NCBI GenBank assembly: GCA_015680685.1
Contig: MNCI01036481.1
Span: forward strand, 146,224-168,520
Origin: Gnetum montanum
Taxonomy: Eukaryota > Streptophyta > Gnetopsida > Gnetales > Gnetaceae
Direction: 5' to 3'
DNA: 22,297 bases
Shown here: piece by piece, positions 10,812 to 20,356 of the stretch
How positions within the stretch are numbered: the first letter of the stretch is position 1
How the letters are laid out: each line of letters opens with the position of its first letter
Notes under the pieces: model-generated
What the model saw: the letters and a program-made list of their open reading frames with translations, nothing else
What the model was told of the DNA's origin: nothing
Database searches by the model: none
Program-made: the position numbers and the translations under genes

Positions 10812-11099
10812 NNNNNNNNNNNNNNNNNNNNNNNNNNNNNNNNNNNNNNNNNNNNNNNNNNNNNNNNNNNNNNNNNNNNNNNNNNNNNNNNNNNNNNNNN
10901 NNNNNNNNNNNNNNNNNNNNNNNNNNNNNNNNNNNNNNNNNNNNNNNNNNNNNNNNNNNNNNNNNNNNNNNNNNNNNNNNNNNNNNNNNNNNNNNNNNNN
11001 NNNNNNNNNNNNNNNNNNNNNNNNNNNNNNNNNNNNNNNNNNNNNNNNNNNNNNNNNNNNNNNNNNNNNNNNNNNNNNNNNNNNNNNNNNNNNNNNNNN
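10812..11099. other. assembly gap (288 N)
   Basis: This is a run of N. The base right after it (11100) corresponds to a point about 193 bp inside the LTR when aligned to copy D. The missing sequence should therefore include the start of LTR E with its GATATC array and TATA box. Any open frame crossing this gap is an artefact. Confidence 0.95.
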
Positions 11100-11949
11100 T
11101 AGGAGTCCTAAAGTGAACGGATCTTTATTCGAGCAACATTGTACCTGAACACAAGTTGTGTACGGCAATAAAGACAAAATTCTTGGATAAACCTTGCAGT
11201 GCATGGAATAGGATTTTATTTAATGTTATTTATTGTTTTTCCTCTCACCCTTATCTCCTAGTAATGCAGAATGAATACGACTTGATTACGAGCATTTAAG
11301 GATGTGTACGGATGATCAAGGAACGGATGCTCATTGCACTTAGGCTAGTAACACAAAATGAGTACGACTTGATCATGAGCATCTAAGTGTGACTACTTGG
11401 TAACCCAGTGGCGTACCTAGGATCTATGCTTGGTAATCCTAGTGGTAGTCGTGCACCAGGATGTGTACGGATGATCAAGGAACAGATGCTCATCGCACTT
11501 AGGCTAGATTAGATTCTCTCACCCTTTCCTCCTAGTTAAGTGCCTCAGTACGACCACTTCGAGCATGTGCGTTACGCATGGTGATCCAAGCAACGATTAG
11601 CATTTGGTAGCCATGGTTGCATCGGTTCAGGGTGTGTACGGTAAGTGGGAATGGATGCTGATGCTAGGTTAATTTAGACTTAGTTCATTAGTTAGAGTTA
11701 GTAATTAGTTTCTCAACCCTTCAACTAAATAGCATAGGAGATAAAAGATAAAAACTATAAAAATCATATACCTTGGACTTAGTTAACCATACACCGTGAC
11801 AACTACAAGTAAGTCTAGGAAGACAACAAATGGTTAACCTTAAGTGTTCCATGAGGCATGTAGGCACTTAGTCTGTGGAGTTCGACTGGATCGCGTGTGC
11901 TACGCTTGTATTTGTATGGCTGAGTGTAGGGGTATCTCGCCACTCATCA
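11100..11949 (+). mobile_element. LTR copy E, TGATGAGT family, 5' part in the gap
   Basis: This is 850 bp of LTR ending in CCACTCATCA at 11949, with the candidate poly(A) signal AATAAA at 11167-11172. The beginning matches the inner part of LTR D, placing both in one subfamily. The middle contains a partial internal duplication: the block running from a 'GA.TACGACTTGAT' phrase to 'CACTTAGGCTAG' occurs at 11266-11348 and again, longer, at 11350-11507, with a third, more diverged version at about 11544-11672. This makes the full LTR (about 1,040 bp with the lost part) longer than copy A. The flank after 11949 shows no obvious tRNA primer-binding site, so it is not clearly a 5' LTR. A solo LTR is likely but cannot be confirmed. 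Confidence 0.8.
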
Positions 11950-11982
11950 ATTAGCATGCAATTGTGGAGCTAGTAAAGACAA

Positions 11983-12783
11983 GTAACAACATTGGATGAA
12001 GTAAGACAAGAAGTGGATTAGCCATCCTTTCTAGCTAAGTATAGGCCTAACCATAATGGTAGTACTAGATTACCTCTAACAATAGATGCTAAAGGAAGAT
12101 AACCCCAAGGAAGCCTTAGAACATGACTAAGATACACTCAATTATTTCATATTTCATCATTAACGAAGTTTTTCTCTATTTTCTTCTTTATTTTATTTGC
12201 TACATTTAGTATGTATAATGTCAAATGTTACATGTATTTGACATTTTTCATGACATCCAAAAATGGAATGTCACAATTCATATTAAAAAAAAACCACGAT
12301 CCAAGATGATTTAGAACTAAGGATTGATCATAATCAAATAACAAATCATGAGTCCTAATCTAGGGTGAACCATGAACCATTGTCAAATGTGTATCACATA
12401 CATACCAATGAAGAAGATGTCATTCCATTGACTTCCAAGAATAATTATTGTGACTCCGATAAGATAAGGGTAACATCGGTCCAGGTAACTATTACCCATC
12501 TTGTGACATCACATTCTTGAATGTCATGGAAAACATCAAATATACATAACATTTGACATTATGTGTAAAACTTGCAATAGGATAAATGCAAAAGGAAATG
12601 ATAATAATGTTTCATTAATCTAGAAATAATGCATCTCAGTCATTCTCTAAGTATTCCTTAGGATTATTTTCATTCAACATCTATCCCATAGAGGAAATCT
12701 AGCACTACCATCATGGTTATACCTATAAACAGCTAGAAGGGAAGGCTAGTCACCTTTTTTCTCACTTAACTTGGCATTTGTTA
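11983..12783. repeat. fold-back element with long inverted arms
   Basis: The left arm (about 11983-12280) is the reverse complement of the right arm (about 12493-12783), with frequent substitutions. The central spacer is about 210 bp (12281-12492). Matching landmarks, left versus reverse-complemented right, are: GTAACAA, 'GCC.TCC.TTCTAGCT', 'TATAGG..TAACCAT.ATGGTAGT', 'CTAGATT.CCTCTA', 'ATAATGTCAAATGTTA' and 'ATGTCACAA'. No transposase is present, so it is non-autonomous. It could be a fold-back/MITE-like DNA transposon or an inverted duplication. It begins about 35 bp right of LTR E. A local hairpin (12217-12226 with 12236-12245) sits in the left arm. Confidence 0.7.
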
Positions 12784-12793
12784 CTCACCATTA

Positions 12794-12944
12794 TTGAATT
12801 TATGACTCCATGCTATGAATTTGTTAATGATTCCATGATTAGTGAATATGAGTTAACATGGAGTCATAAAGTCAATATTCACCATTATTCACCATGATAT
12901 GGAGTCATAAATTCATAGCATCAAGAATGTTAATTCATATTCAC
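12794..12944. repeat. cluster of overlapping inverted repeats
   Basis: Stem 1 pairs 12794-12812 with 12857-12875 (18 of 19 positions, core ATGACTCCATG). Stem 2 pairs 12842-12859 with 12927-12944 (17 of 18). The stems share bases 12857-12859 and so compete. A third partial match, near 12896-12922, again carries GGAGTCATAAATTCATAGCAT in inverted orientation to 12797-12822. A CACCATTATT phrase recurs around these arms. This is probably a small MITE-like insertion or rearranged inverted repeat. Confidence 0.6.
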
Positions 12945-12949
12945 CATTA

Positions 12950-15540
12950 TTGGTTGTAGATACCTTCATATCCAAACTTTCTCAAATTAAGTTAAAATTA
13001 ATACAGAAATTTTCATGTTAAAACTTCTTATAAACATAGGAAAACAACATTCATGTTTCGCACTTCTACTAGAAATCTTGTATTGATGCTCAACCTAGTC
13101 TAAGATCCAAGGTGAACATAGTGAATGTTGTCCTTCATTGGCTAGGAACCTTACAAGCACATTGTACATTATTACTTTCATGTTTGTTCTTGAGCTTTCA
13201 CTTAGCTCATTATTTCTCATGGGTATCATACACCTTGTTAACATAAGATTGTGATTCTCTATGATGATTAATATCTACTAGATGATCTAGATGCTTGTGA
13301 GATTGGTATACACTTTCCTTGGCATTTTAGTTTCCCAAATGATTCTTCAACTACTCAATTATTAGTCTATAATGACTTAGCTACTTTCCTATACTTTTAA
13401 TGACCTATCTACCCCCTTCAAGACACTTACTTCAATAGTGTAACTAATGATGCACTAGGTGTTAGTGACCTACTTCAAGTTATAAGCATAACCTAATAAC
13501 TAATCTTAAGGCCTAAAATGGCTAAAAGCATTAAATTTATTAGTACTAATAAAGTACTAATTTTTATATTACTAGATAAGGTTAGTCAATTTAGGTTACT
13601 AACCTATTAAAGTATAAATTAAACTATTATCTAATCATCAACTATGTAGTTAACCAATCTAATATAACTGTTGGATACAAAAGACCAAAAAATATTATAA
13701 TTGGTTATTTATATGTTAAGAATGAACATCGAATGCTCACGTTATGCTAAATTGTGTGCTAAGACTCTTAGGACATGGTTTTAAGGTAAGGATTAAAAAC
13801 TAATTTTTTGAGGCTCCATAGGATACTCTAACTTTACCATTATTTTTGGAAGGCTAAAATCTATCAAAAATGAGTTTTTATTTGTCAAAAAAGACTTCTA
13901 GGATCAAACATTATGAGCTTCCTAAGTTTAAAACTTAGGCACAAATTTAGAGATTTCCTTACAGCTTCCTAAAAGGTCACATATCCTAGTACTACTCTAG
14001 AATGAGCATGCTTAGTTATGTAATTTCTATTTTTTACATTACCATCCTATCAATTTAACTAGTTGGTCAAGTTTAATCTTAACCAACCATTTAAATTTTT
14101 ATTTTTTTAATTCAAAATCCAAACTGAAAAGTTTTCCTAAATTGATAGAATTGTTTTTCAATTAATGGGCTTTCCTTCATTAGTTAGAAATATTTTTTTT
14201 CTGTCACCTATCAATAGAGACATGTGATACAAGTGGTTGTTAGTTAGTAGGGACTAATGGTTTTCCTGATCATTAACTGATAGGGATTGACAATCATTTT
14301 AGATACTAACCAATAGCGACTGATGATCATTTTGGTGCCTATGGACATAAAAACAGTAATAATGGTAGCAAGGATAGTAACTGATAGGGTATAGATAGTG
14401 GTATGCAATTTCAAGAAAGACTACATGCATAGAACAAGGTCACAAAGTGCAGTAGTGATGGAGCAAAGTGAGGATGTGATGGAAAGTGAATGAGAGGTGA
14501 ATTAATGATGAAAGGTAATGCTAGAGGTAGTCATAGCCTATGCTACATGCATTACAAACTAAAACTTTATAAAGGTTTAGTTATTTAATTTAATGCATGT
14601 AATTAATTATTTAATATTATTAGATGAATTTCCATAGATTAGCTCTAATTTTCTTGATTAAATCATAGTATTATATTACTATTGTTACTATTATTGTTGT
14701 TATTGTTGTTAATTTCCTACATCACTGAATGTAATCTTCTTTCTAAGATATTTTGTTAAAGTTTCATATCCTTTGTTTTACTACTATTAGAGCTGGGTCA
14801 TAGATCTAGTATATATTTTATAATTAAATATTGAAATTCAATTACCCCTAGAAGGTTTTTTTGTTTGTTAGTTATCATGTCTTTAAAAGTATGTGGCTAT
14901 GCATATCTAGTTATGCATCTTTTATTTTTATTATGCACATGTGATTATATAATACCATATTCATGGAGAAATTTTGGACCCTAATCCTACCCAAATCATA
15001 TCGCTTGTTATTTTTTATCATTATTAGAATTTAAAGATCATTTTTAGTTATAATTAAATATTGCATAATCATTTTTATTAAGGGAGTACCTTAAGATGAT
15101 ATTCTACCTAGAATCCAACTTTACCAATGTATCTGGGGCATTTAGAAATGTTAGCATTGACTCATAGTTTACTAGGATCAAAGTCATAGTTCTCAAGATA
15201 TCACATTTGTACTTTGCTAAAAATATTGTAAAAGTTTTGACATTTAAACTAGGTATCTATGATAAGTGATGCTCAGATAAGATTTCAACATACAATTAGG
15301 TAGAGCACTTAATAAGGATTCAATACATCCAAACAAAATTTAAATTAGAGTCTCATTGTGCTTATTATAAGTAATCAACCTTGATTATATTAATTAGAGA
15401 AGAAAAATTATAAATGAACCTATGAAAATTATTATAGAAAAAAAGGTAAAAATCAAATTTTAGAAAAAAAGTCATCAAAGGTGGTTCCATCTCTTGTAAA
15501 TGCAAGATAATTTGAAAATTTAAAAGGATAAAAAGCATAT
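12950..15540. other. AT-rich intergenic stretch with minor repeats
   Basis: I found no gene, domain or LTR end over this interval. It contains a 33-bp triple repeat (14248-14346) and a TTG/TTA-rich simple stretch at about 14670-14712. CpG is rare throughout, as expected of old methylated DNA. Confidence 0.45.
14248..14346. repeat. 33-bp tandem repeat, three units
   Basis: Units start at 14248, 14281 and 14314 with an exact 33-bp period. Each begins TAGGGACT/TAGGGATT/TAGCGACT, and the second and third share AATCATTTT/GATCATTTT in the middle. Divergence between units is high. Confidence 0.5.
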
Positions 15541-15544
15541 AAGC

Positions 15545-15583
15545 TTATAAGCTTATATAAAAGTCATTTATATAAGCTTATAA
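15545..15583. repeat. perfect AT-rich inverted repeat
   Basis: The arms 15545-15561 and 15567-15583 are 17-bp perfect complements (TTATAAGCTTATATAAA) around a 5-nt loop. Each arm itself contains AAGCTT. No adjacent gene needs a terminator, so the role is unknown. Confidence 0.7.
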
Positions 15584-16300
15584 TGCATTTTTCCCACCAC
15601 CTTTTCTATTTTCTTTGTTGTCTCATCTCCACATTAGGGCTTTCTCTATTTTTCCATAACAAAATTCATTTTTATCCTATTTGTTCATTTTCAAACTAAT
15701 TTTATACTTGTTTCTTCTATTTCTAGACATCGATTAAGTCCAAGCATCATGTTACATGTGATTCTTCTAGTTTCAATAGATTGTAGCTTTTCAGACATCT
15801 CATTTTAGGTTGTAAAGGGGTTTCTAGTGTATTGGACTTAAGCAAACAAAAAACTAATTTTGAGTGTTTGTGGAAAAGGAAGATACCAAGAAGATTTTGA
15901 AAGCCCTACCAACATAAGAGAGCTTATTTTACTTTCTTTTTTGTATGGCTATCTTATTTTGTTATGGATTTTTTATACTTTTTTTCTACTTTCTAGTTTT
16001 CAATTATTCTTTCATGATTTTGATTATAAAGTCAAGATTCTACCAAATTTTAATATGGAAATTTATATTATAACCTTGTTCAAATCATTTTCTATCTTTT
16101 GGTGAATTTTTGAAATATGTGAAAACTTTGCCAAACTTGCTTCTCAAATATTTTATGATTATTATGGATCACATCTTGACATAAACATGATTTTTTGAGA
16201 AATTTATGAAAATTCTGCTATTATGAAATTTTTCCTATTTTGAAAATATTTTGGATTTTGGAATAAAATAATAATATTTATGGAATTGATTTTTCTTAGT
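15584..16300. other. AT-rich stretch, possible LTR or leader debris
   Basis: The pyrimidine-rich text at 15600-15720 followed by 'GACATCGATTAAG' and a short open frame (15860-16105) might be a decayed leader or LTR. I found no ends, TATA box or domain. The 81-residue frame is rich in Phe, Leu, Ile and Tyr from composition alone. Confidence 0.3.
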
Positions 16301-16783
16301 TGGTAATGGTAGCCATGCATCTTTTAGATGTCCCCATTTGCATGCATAAACACCACTAATTTCAAGCTCCTACAGTTCAACGACAAATTTGTTTAAGTAT
16401 CAAAACTTGGGCAAAATTTTTTCTAAGTCTGGTGTCACGCTATGCAACGTAGACAACATAGCACACTAGAAGTCCTATTTTTTGCAATTTTTTTCTAAGT
16501 TTGCCTACTATGCTCCCTAGCACAACTAGTGTAGCATACAGTTCCATGGCCAGTCTACACGGATGTCAAGCTAGAAGCGATCAAGGATCACTTGGAATGG
16601 ACCAAATAGTTTGGCAAATTTTCTATTCCTTGAACTATCATGCTTGCTATGCTCTCCAGCTTGCCTAGCTTGACACATGTCCCAGTTGCTAGTTCACCCA
16701 TGCATCAGGCTAGAGTTTGTGAAAGGTGCTCAGGATGGATGAAACAATTTGGAAAATTTTCTATCTTTCAAGCCTATCACGCT

Positions 16784-16807
16784 TTGCTACACTATGCAGT
16801 GTAGCAA
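16784..16807. repeat. hairpin, 10-bp arms
   Basis: TTGCTACACT (16784-16793) pairs perfectly with AGTGTAGCAA (16798-16807) around a 4-nt loop. It belongs to the TGCTA/CTATG hairpin set of copy 1. Confidence 0.75.
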
Positions 16808-16993
16808 GCTTGACAAGTTTTAGGGCCAAATTTTGTCTAAATGTTGGACAAGGATTTGTCAAGCTATCTAGACATGGGAGATGCATTTGGCAGTTTTTTG
16901 ACTTCCAAGGTTGCCCCAGAGTGTGGTTAGTGTGCCATGAAGAAACATTGCAAATTACATCAAAATTCATCAAAGTACTAGTGCTAGGCTATG

Positions 16994-17011
16994 CTATGCT
17001 ACATAGCATAG
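16994..17011. repeat. hairpin, 8-bp arms
   Basis: CTATGCTA (16994-17001) pairs with TAGCATAG (17004-17011) around a 2-nt gap. A weaker relative lies at 17059-17086 (CTATGCT with AGCATAG). Confidence 0.7.
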
Positions 17012-17532
17012 ATAGCATGACAAGTCAAAATTTGCAAAAATTTTACTAAGTGTTCACGCTATGCTCTACTACGCTGTGTAGCATAGACAATGTAACACAT
17101 GGAAAATGCCTTCGAATGCCTCCAAAAGCTCCCAGAACTCAACATTGACCTTTATTTCAGCTCCAACATCCCTCTAGTGGCCAAGATCAATAGTTTGCCT
17201 TGCTTTTGCATCCTCCATTGATCCCCAAAATTGTCCCTACACTTGCCCTTACTTGGAAGAGGGGGAAGACATAGTCCTGGAGTGTAGACTCCAAGTTGCA
17301 TTTGTTTTGACATTGTTTGTAGGTACATGGTTGTCTCTCAAACTCTGGCACATGTAGTCTAGGCAATGTGGTCATAGTTTGGTAGTTTTTGAGTTCCTGT
17401 TCCTGTCTTGTAGAGTATAACACTTAGAGCTTGACATTTTGAGCATAACATGTCAGCGTGACTCATCCACATCCATGCTATGTATGACCTAGGCCATGTG
17501 GTGTCTAGTCCACATCTCACATCAACCCTAGC

Positions 17533-17541
17533 CCTATAAAT
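17533..17541 (+). promoter_or_regulatory. TATA box of hairpin-array family copy 1
   Basis: CTATAAATA sits in GCCCTATAAATACC. The counterpart in copy 2 (20349-20356) lies in the same GGCCCTATAAATA context downstream of the hairpins. Confidence 0.5.
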
Positions 17542-18244
17542 ACCTCAACATTCAACATTTTAGTGGCTTGGCAAATAATTTTGAGCATCAAGCATTATAG
17601 CACTCCTAGCATCTTCACTACTTCCACACCTTAGTACCTAAGCTTAACACCTTGGCAAGTACCATGACACGGTCTTCCCTGCATCCACACAGCATGACAA
17701 CTGCCAACCCAACAGGTTTAGCCTTCCTTGTAGCTACTAGAATCACATTTGTAATGTCCCAGAGACTATGACCACACCACTATGCTATCGCTATGCCTAT
17801 CTAAGCACCACGTACTAGCTTCAAACATTATTCAATCAAAAGTTACGCTTCCCAATCTTCATGTGGTGTATTTCTTCACCTTTGAACTCTAGTTCTATAT
17901 TCTCAAGATTTGTTTCAAAGTTCTTAACTTTATTGTTGTGCTTTCTTCTACTGTTAATATGCATTTGCATATTCATGTTACATTATGTTATGTTCTTGAT
18001 TGTTATCCTGGCTCCTGCATGAAGCTCATTAAAAAATATTTTTTCAAATGGTTATTGTTGCACCATGTAAGTTCCTGTTTAATTGACTAGACTATTCAGG
18101 GCACCTTATTTCTGTTTCTTCTAGCATGACCCTCATATAGATTTTGGGTTAGGCTATATGCCCATGAACCTCTCAGTGTTCCAACCATCGACATTTTCAG
18201 ACGTCACACATGCAATAGTGGAGTGTTCTTTAGTTGAACCCACT

Positions 18245-19069
18245 TGATGAGTGGCAAGGTACCCCTACACTCAACCATACGAATACAAGCATTACACGCG
18301 CGATTCGATCGAACTTCGCAGACAAACTAGTTGTGGTATCTAGATCGTTATCCTTAGGTCGTAATTCGCTATCTTCCCACTTGGACTAGTATTAACTTTG
18401 TCATGTATGGTTTAATCTAGAGTGAGGTGTATGATGTGTTTCTAACCTAATGCTACTCCTAAAGGCAATGGAAGGTAATATTAACTAAGCTAAGAGAGAA
18501 AGGGTGAGAGAGAATATAAGCTAGACTAAGTGTGATGAGTATTCATTCCTTGATCATTCGTACACACCTTGGGCTTCATGCACGACTACCATTGGGATTA
18601 ACAAGCACAGATCCTAGGTACGCTACTGGGTTACCAAGTAGTCACACTTAAGTGCTGGTAATCAAGTCGTATTCATTCTGCATTTAACAAGAGTTTAAGG
18701 ATGAGAGATATTAACTAAGAAATCAGTAAATAAAAATTAAATAATTAATTAATTAAATGATTAAGCTAAGTGAATGCTACAATGATGAAGTAATCTTGAT
18801 CTTTATTTCTGGTCATGTGCATGTCCAAGTACATTACACTCGAATAAAGGTTTCGTACAATTACAATTACCACACTGCAGGCATACACTAGGAGGAAAAA
18901 GGGTTGAGAGAAAAACAAGAACTAAAACTTTAACTCTTAAACTAGAACTGACAAAAAGCTACTTATCAGAACTATCTATCTCTTATTTATAGATGAGGAG
19001 ACAGGTTGTGATATTGTGTACGTGATATCGCATACGCGATATTGCGATGAACAAAATTGTGACTCATCA
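18245..19069 (-). mobile_element. 3' LTR copy B, TGATGAGT family
   Basis: This is a complete 825-bp LTR on the minus strand, with 5' end TGATGAGT at 19069 and 3' end ACTCATCA at 18245. Inside are GATATT/GATATC/GATATT at 19038, 19024 and 19010 (spacing 14 and 14), a TATA box at about 18983-18991 and the same R/U5 text as copy A. Directly upstream on the minus strand (19070-19080) is a purine-rich GTGGGGGTA, a good polypurine tract, so this is a 3' LTR with internal sequence attached. No 5-bp duplication pairs the two flanks, as expected when the partner LTR is elsewhere. It interrupts hairpin-array copy 1. Confidence 0.88.
19010..19043 (-). promoter_or_regulatory. GATATC array in the U3 of LTR B
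   Basis: Three hexamers start at 19010, 19024 and 19038 with exact 14-bp spacing. Two are GATATT, one transition away from GATATC. The array sits between the LTR 5' end and its TATA box. Confidence 0.55.
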
Positions 19070-19370
19070 TACCCCCACGACTAAGCGAAAACTCATCCTC
19101 GAGTTATAGTGATTACACAATGGATAGATATGGGATTATTAGATGGTAAAAATGGGTTTATGCCGCAATGTGGAATCAAAAAAAAATTGAGACACCACAC
19201 AAAGAACGTTTTACAACTACAAAATTGTTGGAACTCATGTAGTTCTTGGTGGTAGTGGCTCCTCCATAGGTGCTTTCCCCTTGTCTTGTGCTCTAGGTCT
19301 TGGGGCTTGATGGCGTTGAAGTATGGCCTAGAGTTTCTCCTCTTCAATCCAAGGATCTTGTGTCATCCAT
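19070..19370 (-). pseudogene. truncated 3' internal end of the LTR-B element, with PPT
   Basis: On the minus strand the last codons before the LTR read LEDEFSLSRGGMM in one frame. This resembles the pol C-terminus/PPT/LTR junction of plant Ty3/gypsy elements, where the end of the polyprotein frame runs into the polypurine tract. A basic frame (19093-19347, beginning KRRNSRPYFNAIKPQDLEHK) lies just upstream with no domain I recognise. The internal sequence fades near 19370, so the rest of the element, including RT and integrase, has been lost or displaced. Confidence 0.5.
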
Positions 19371-19705
19371 GCTAATGTTCTGATTGAAACATCCCAAAAT
19401 TTGAAGGCATGCTTGCTTCACTAGGTCTTTGTAGCAGTTCTTTAGGAGATGGATGCTTTGATGTTCAAACTATCCAGTTTGGTAAGTTTTCTACCCCAGG
19501 TGTCAACAGGCTAAATGGATTCTCCATCATACCCACCTGAGTAGTTCACCTAGCCAACCGTGCACTTAGGAGCGATGTGTGGAATTGTTGGCGGTGCTCA
19601 TAATGTGCAAAACGCTTCAACAAGTTTTCTAAGTCAAGGAGTTTTGCTATGCTACGCTATGCTATGCAATGTAGCAGACTTTAGAAGACGTTTACAAAAG
19701 CGAAG

Positions 19706-19747
19706 TGCTACACTATGCTATGCTACGTAGTGTAGCATAGTGTAGCA
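19706..19747. repeat. hairpin, 15-bp perfect arms
   Basis: TGCTACACTATGCTA (19706-19720) pairs with TAGCATAGTGTAGCA (19733-19747) around a 12-nt loop. This is the longest hairpin in the array. A weaker one with TGCTAC/GTAGCA ends lies at 19650-19676. Confidence 0.8.
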
Positions 19748-19849
19748 AAAGCTAGATGGTTAGTCCCCTCATCCAACTTCAAGTCCTTCAGCAATATCTC
19801 CTTCTGTCAGAAAGTGGCGAACTTGGCAAAAAGTAAGCCATGTTAGCCA

Positions 19850-19887
19850 CTACGCTACGCTGAGCTACATGGTGCAGCGCGGCGTAG
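19850..19887. repeat. hairpin, 13-bp arms with two mismatches
   Basis: CTACGCTACGCTG (19850-19862) is near-complementary to CAGCGCGGCGTAG (19875-19887). Both mismatches are of the transition type, so they could pair as wobble in RNA. Confidence 0.65.
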
Positions 19888-20010
19888 CAATTCTGTGAAA
19901 GTGACAGAAGGCAACTCAAAGGGCGGGATCAGCAAGTTTTCAAGTTTCACAGTGAAAAAGGAAAAGTGTGTAGATCGGCGATGTTTTTGTTACTAAGGCC
20001 AGCCGCTACA

Positions 20011-20038
20011 CTATGCTACGCTACATAGCGTAGCATAG
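20011..20038. repeat. hairpin, 13-bp perfect arms
   Basis: CTATGCTACGCTA (20011-20023) pairs with TAGCGTAGCATAG (20026-20038) with only 2 nt between the arms. Confidence 0.8.
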
Positions 20039-20112
20039 CATAGCAAATATGTAATAAATAGTTAGCGTGCTTCGAAGGCTTCCAACACATGCAGCGAGAC
20101 GTGTAACAAGAT

Positions 20113-20137
20113 GCTATGCTACAAAGAATAGCATAGC
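20113..20137. repeat. hairpin, 9-bp perfect arms
   Basis: GCTATGCTA (20113-20121) pairs with TAGCATAGC (20129-20137) around a 7-nt loop. It is the last member of the array before the TATA box. Confidence 0.75.
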
Positions 20138-20214
20138 GTAGTAAGTAGTTACACTATATCAATGCACTTCACCTAATTGCATTGTTGGCACACATCTCCA
20201 AACTTTGACGGTGC

Positions 20215-20258
20215 AATTATGGCATGGTAGGCTTGAAATTACGGCATGGTAGGCTCGT
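20215..20258. repeat. 22-bp tandem repeat, two units
   Basis: Units 20215-20236 and 20237-20258 share AATTA.GGCATGGTAGGCT, and a third AATTAC follows. The repeat lies between the last hairpin and the TATA box. Confidence 0.75.
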
Positions 20259-20348
20259 AATTACAATGGTCATGCATGTTCAACAGTCATGCACACCCAC
20301 GCAGTGTAGACAAGGCAACACAGCACACCTTTTGCGTGCCCTTGGCCC

Positions 20349-20356
20349 TATAAATA
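20349..20356 (+). promoter_or_regulatory. TATA box of hairpin-array family copy 2
   Basis: TATAAATA sits in GGCCCTATAAATATCCC, about 210 bp downstream of the last hairpin. It is conserved with copy 1 at 17533-17541. Confidence 0.5.

Larger units (their letters stand above)
16300..18244 (+). mobile_element. hairpin-array family, copy 1 (LTR-type regulatory region)
   Basis: Three parts appear in the same order and orientation as in copy 2 (about 19500-21440). First is a GC-richer stretch with short hairpins made of TGCTA/CTATG words (16436-17086). Second is a TATA box in CCCTATAAATACC (17533-17541). Third is a conserved block at about 18080-18220 (GACTAGAC..TT.AGGGCACC, then CTCTCGGTGTT-like, then CGACATTTTC-like text). 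This order suggests the U3, core promoter and R/U5 or leader of an LTR retrotransposon, but I could not define TG...CA ends. The right side is cut by LTR B at 18245. Overlapping open frames at 16726-17049 and 17187-17423 have no domain and are treated as chance. Confidence 0.5.

Noticed and set aside
10644-11204. 186-residue open frame on the minus strand
   Set aside because: It spans the 288-base N gap, and about half of its residues are unknown. It also overlaps LTR E.
11950-11980. Primer-binding site after LTR E
   Set aside because: The sequence after 11949 does not resemble the 3' end complement of initiator Met tRNA or other tRNAs I know, so I do not call E a 5' LTR.
15860-16105. 81-residue hydrophobic frame as a membrane protein
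   Set aside because: The hydrophobicity follows from T-rich codons, with no signal peptide pattern or conserved motif.
16726-17049. 107-residue open frame on the plus strand
   Set aside because: It runs across hairpin repeats of the regulatory region, is opposed by another open frame, and has no domain.
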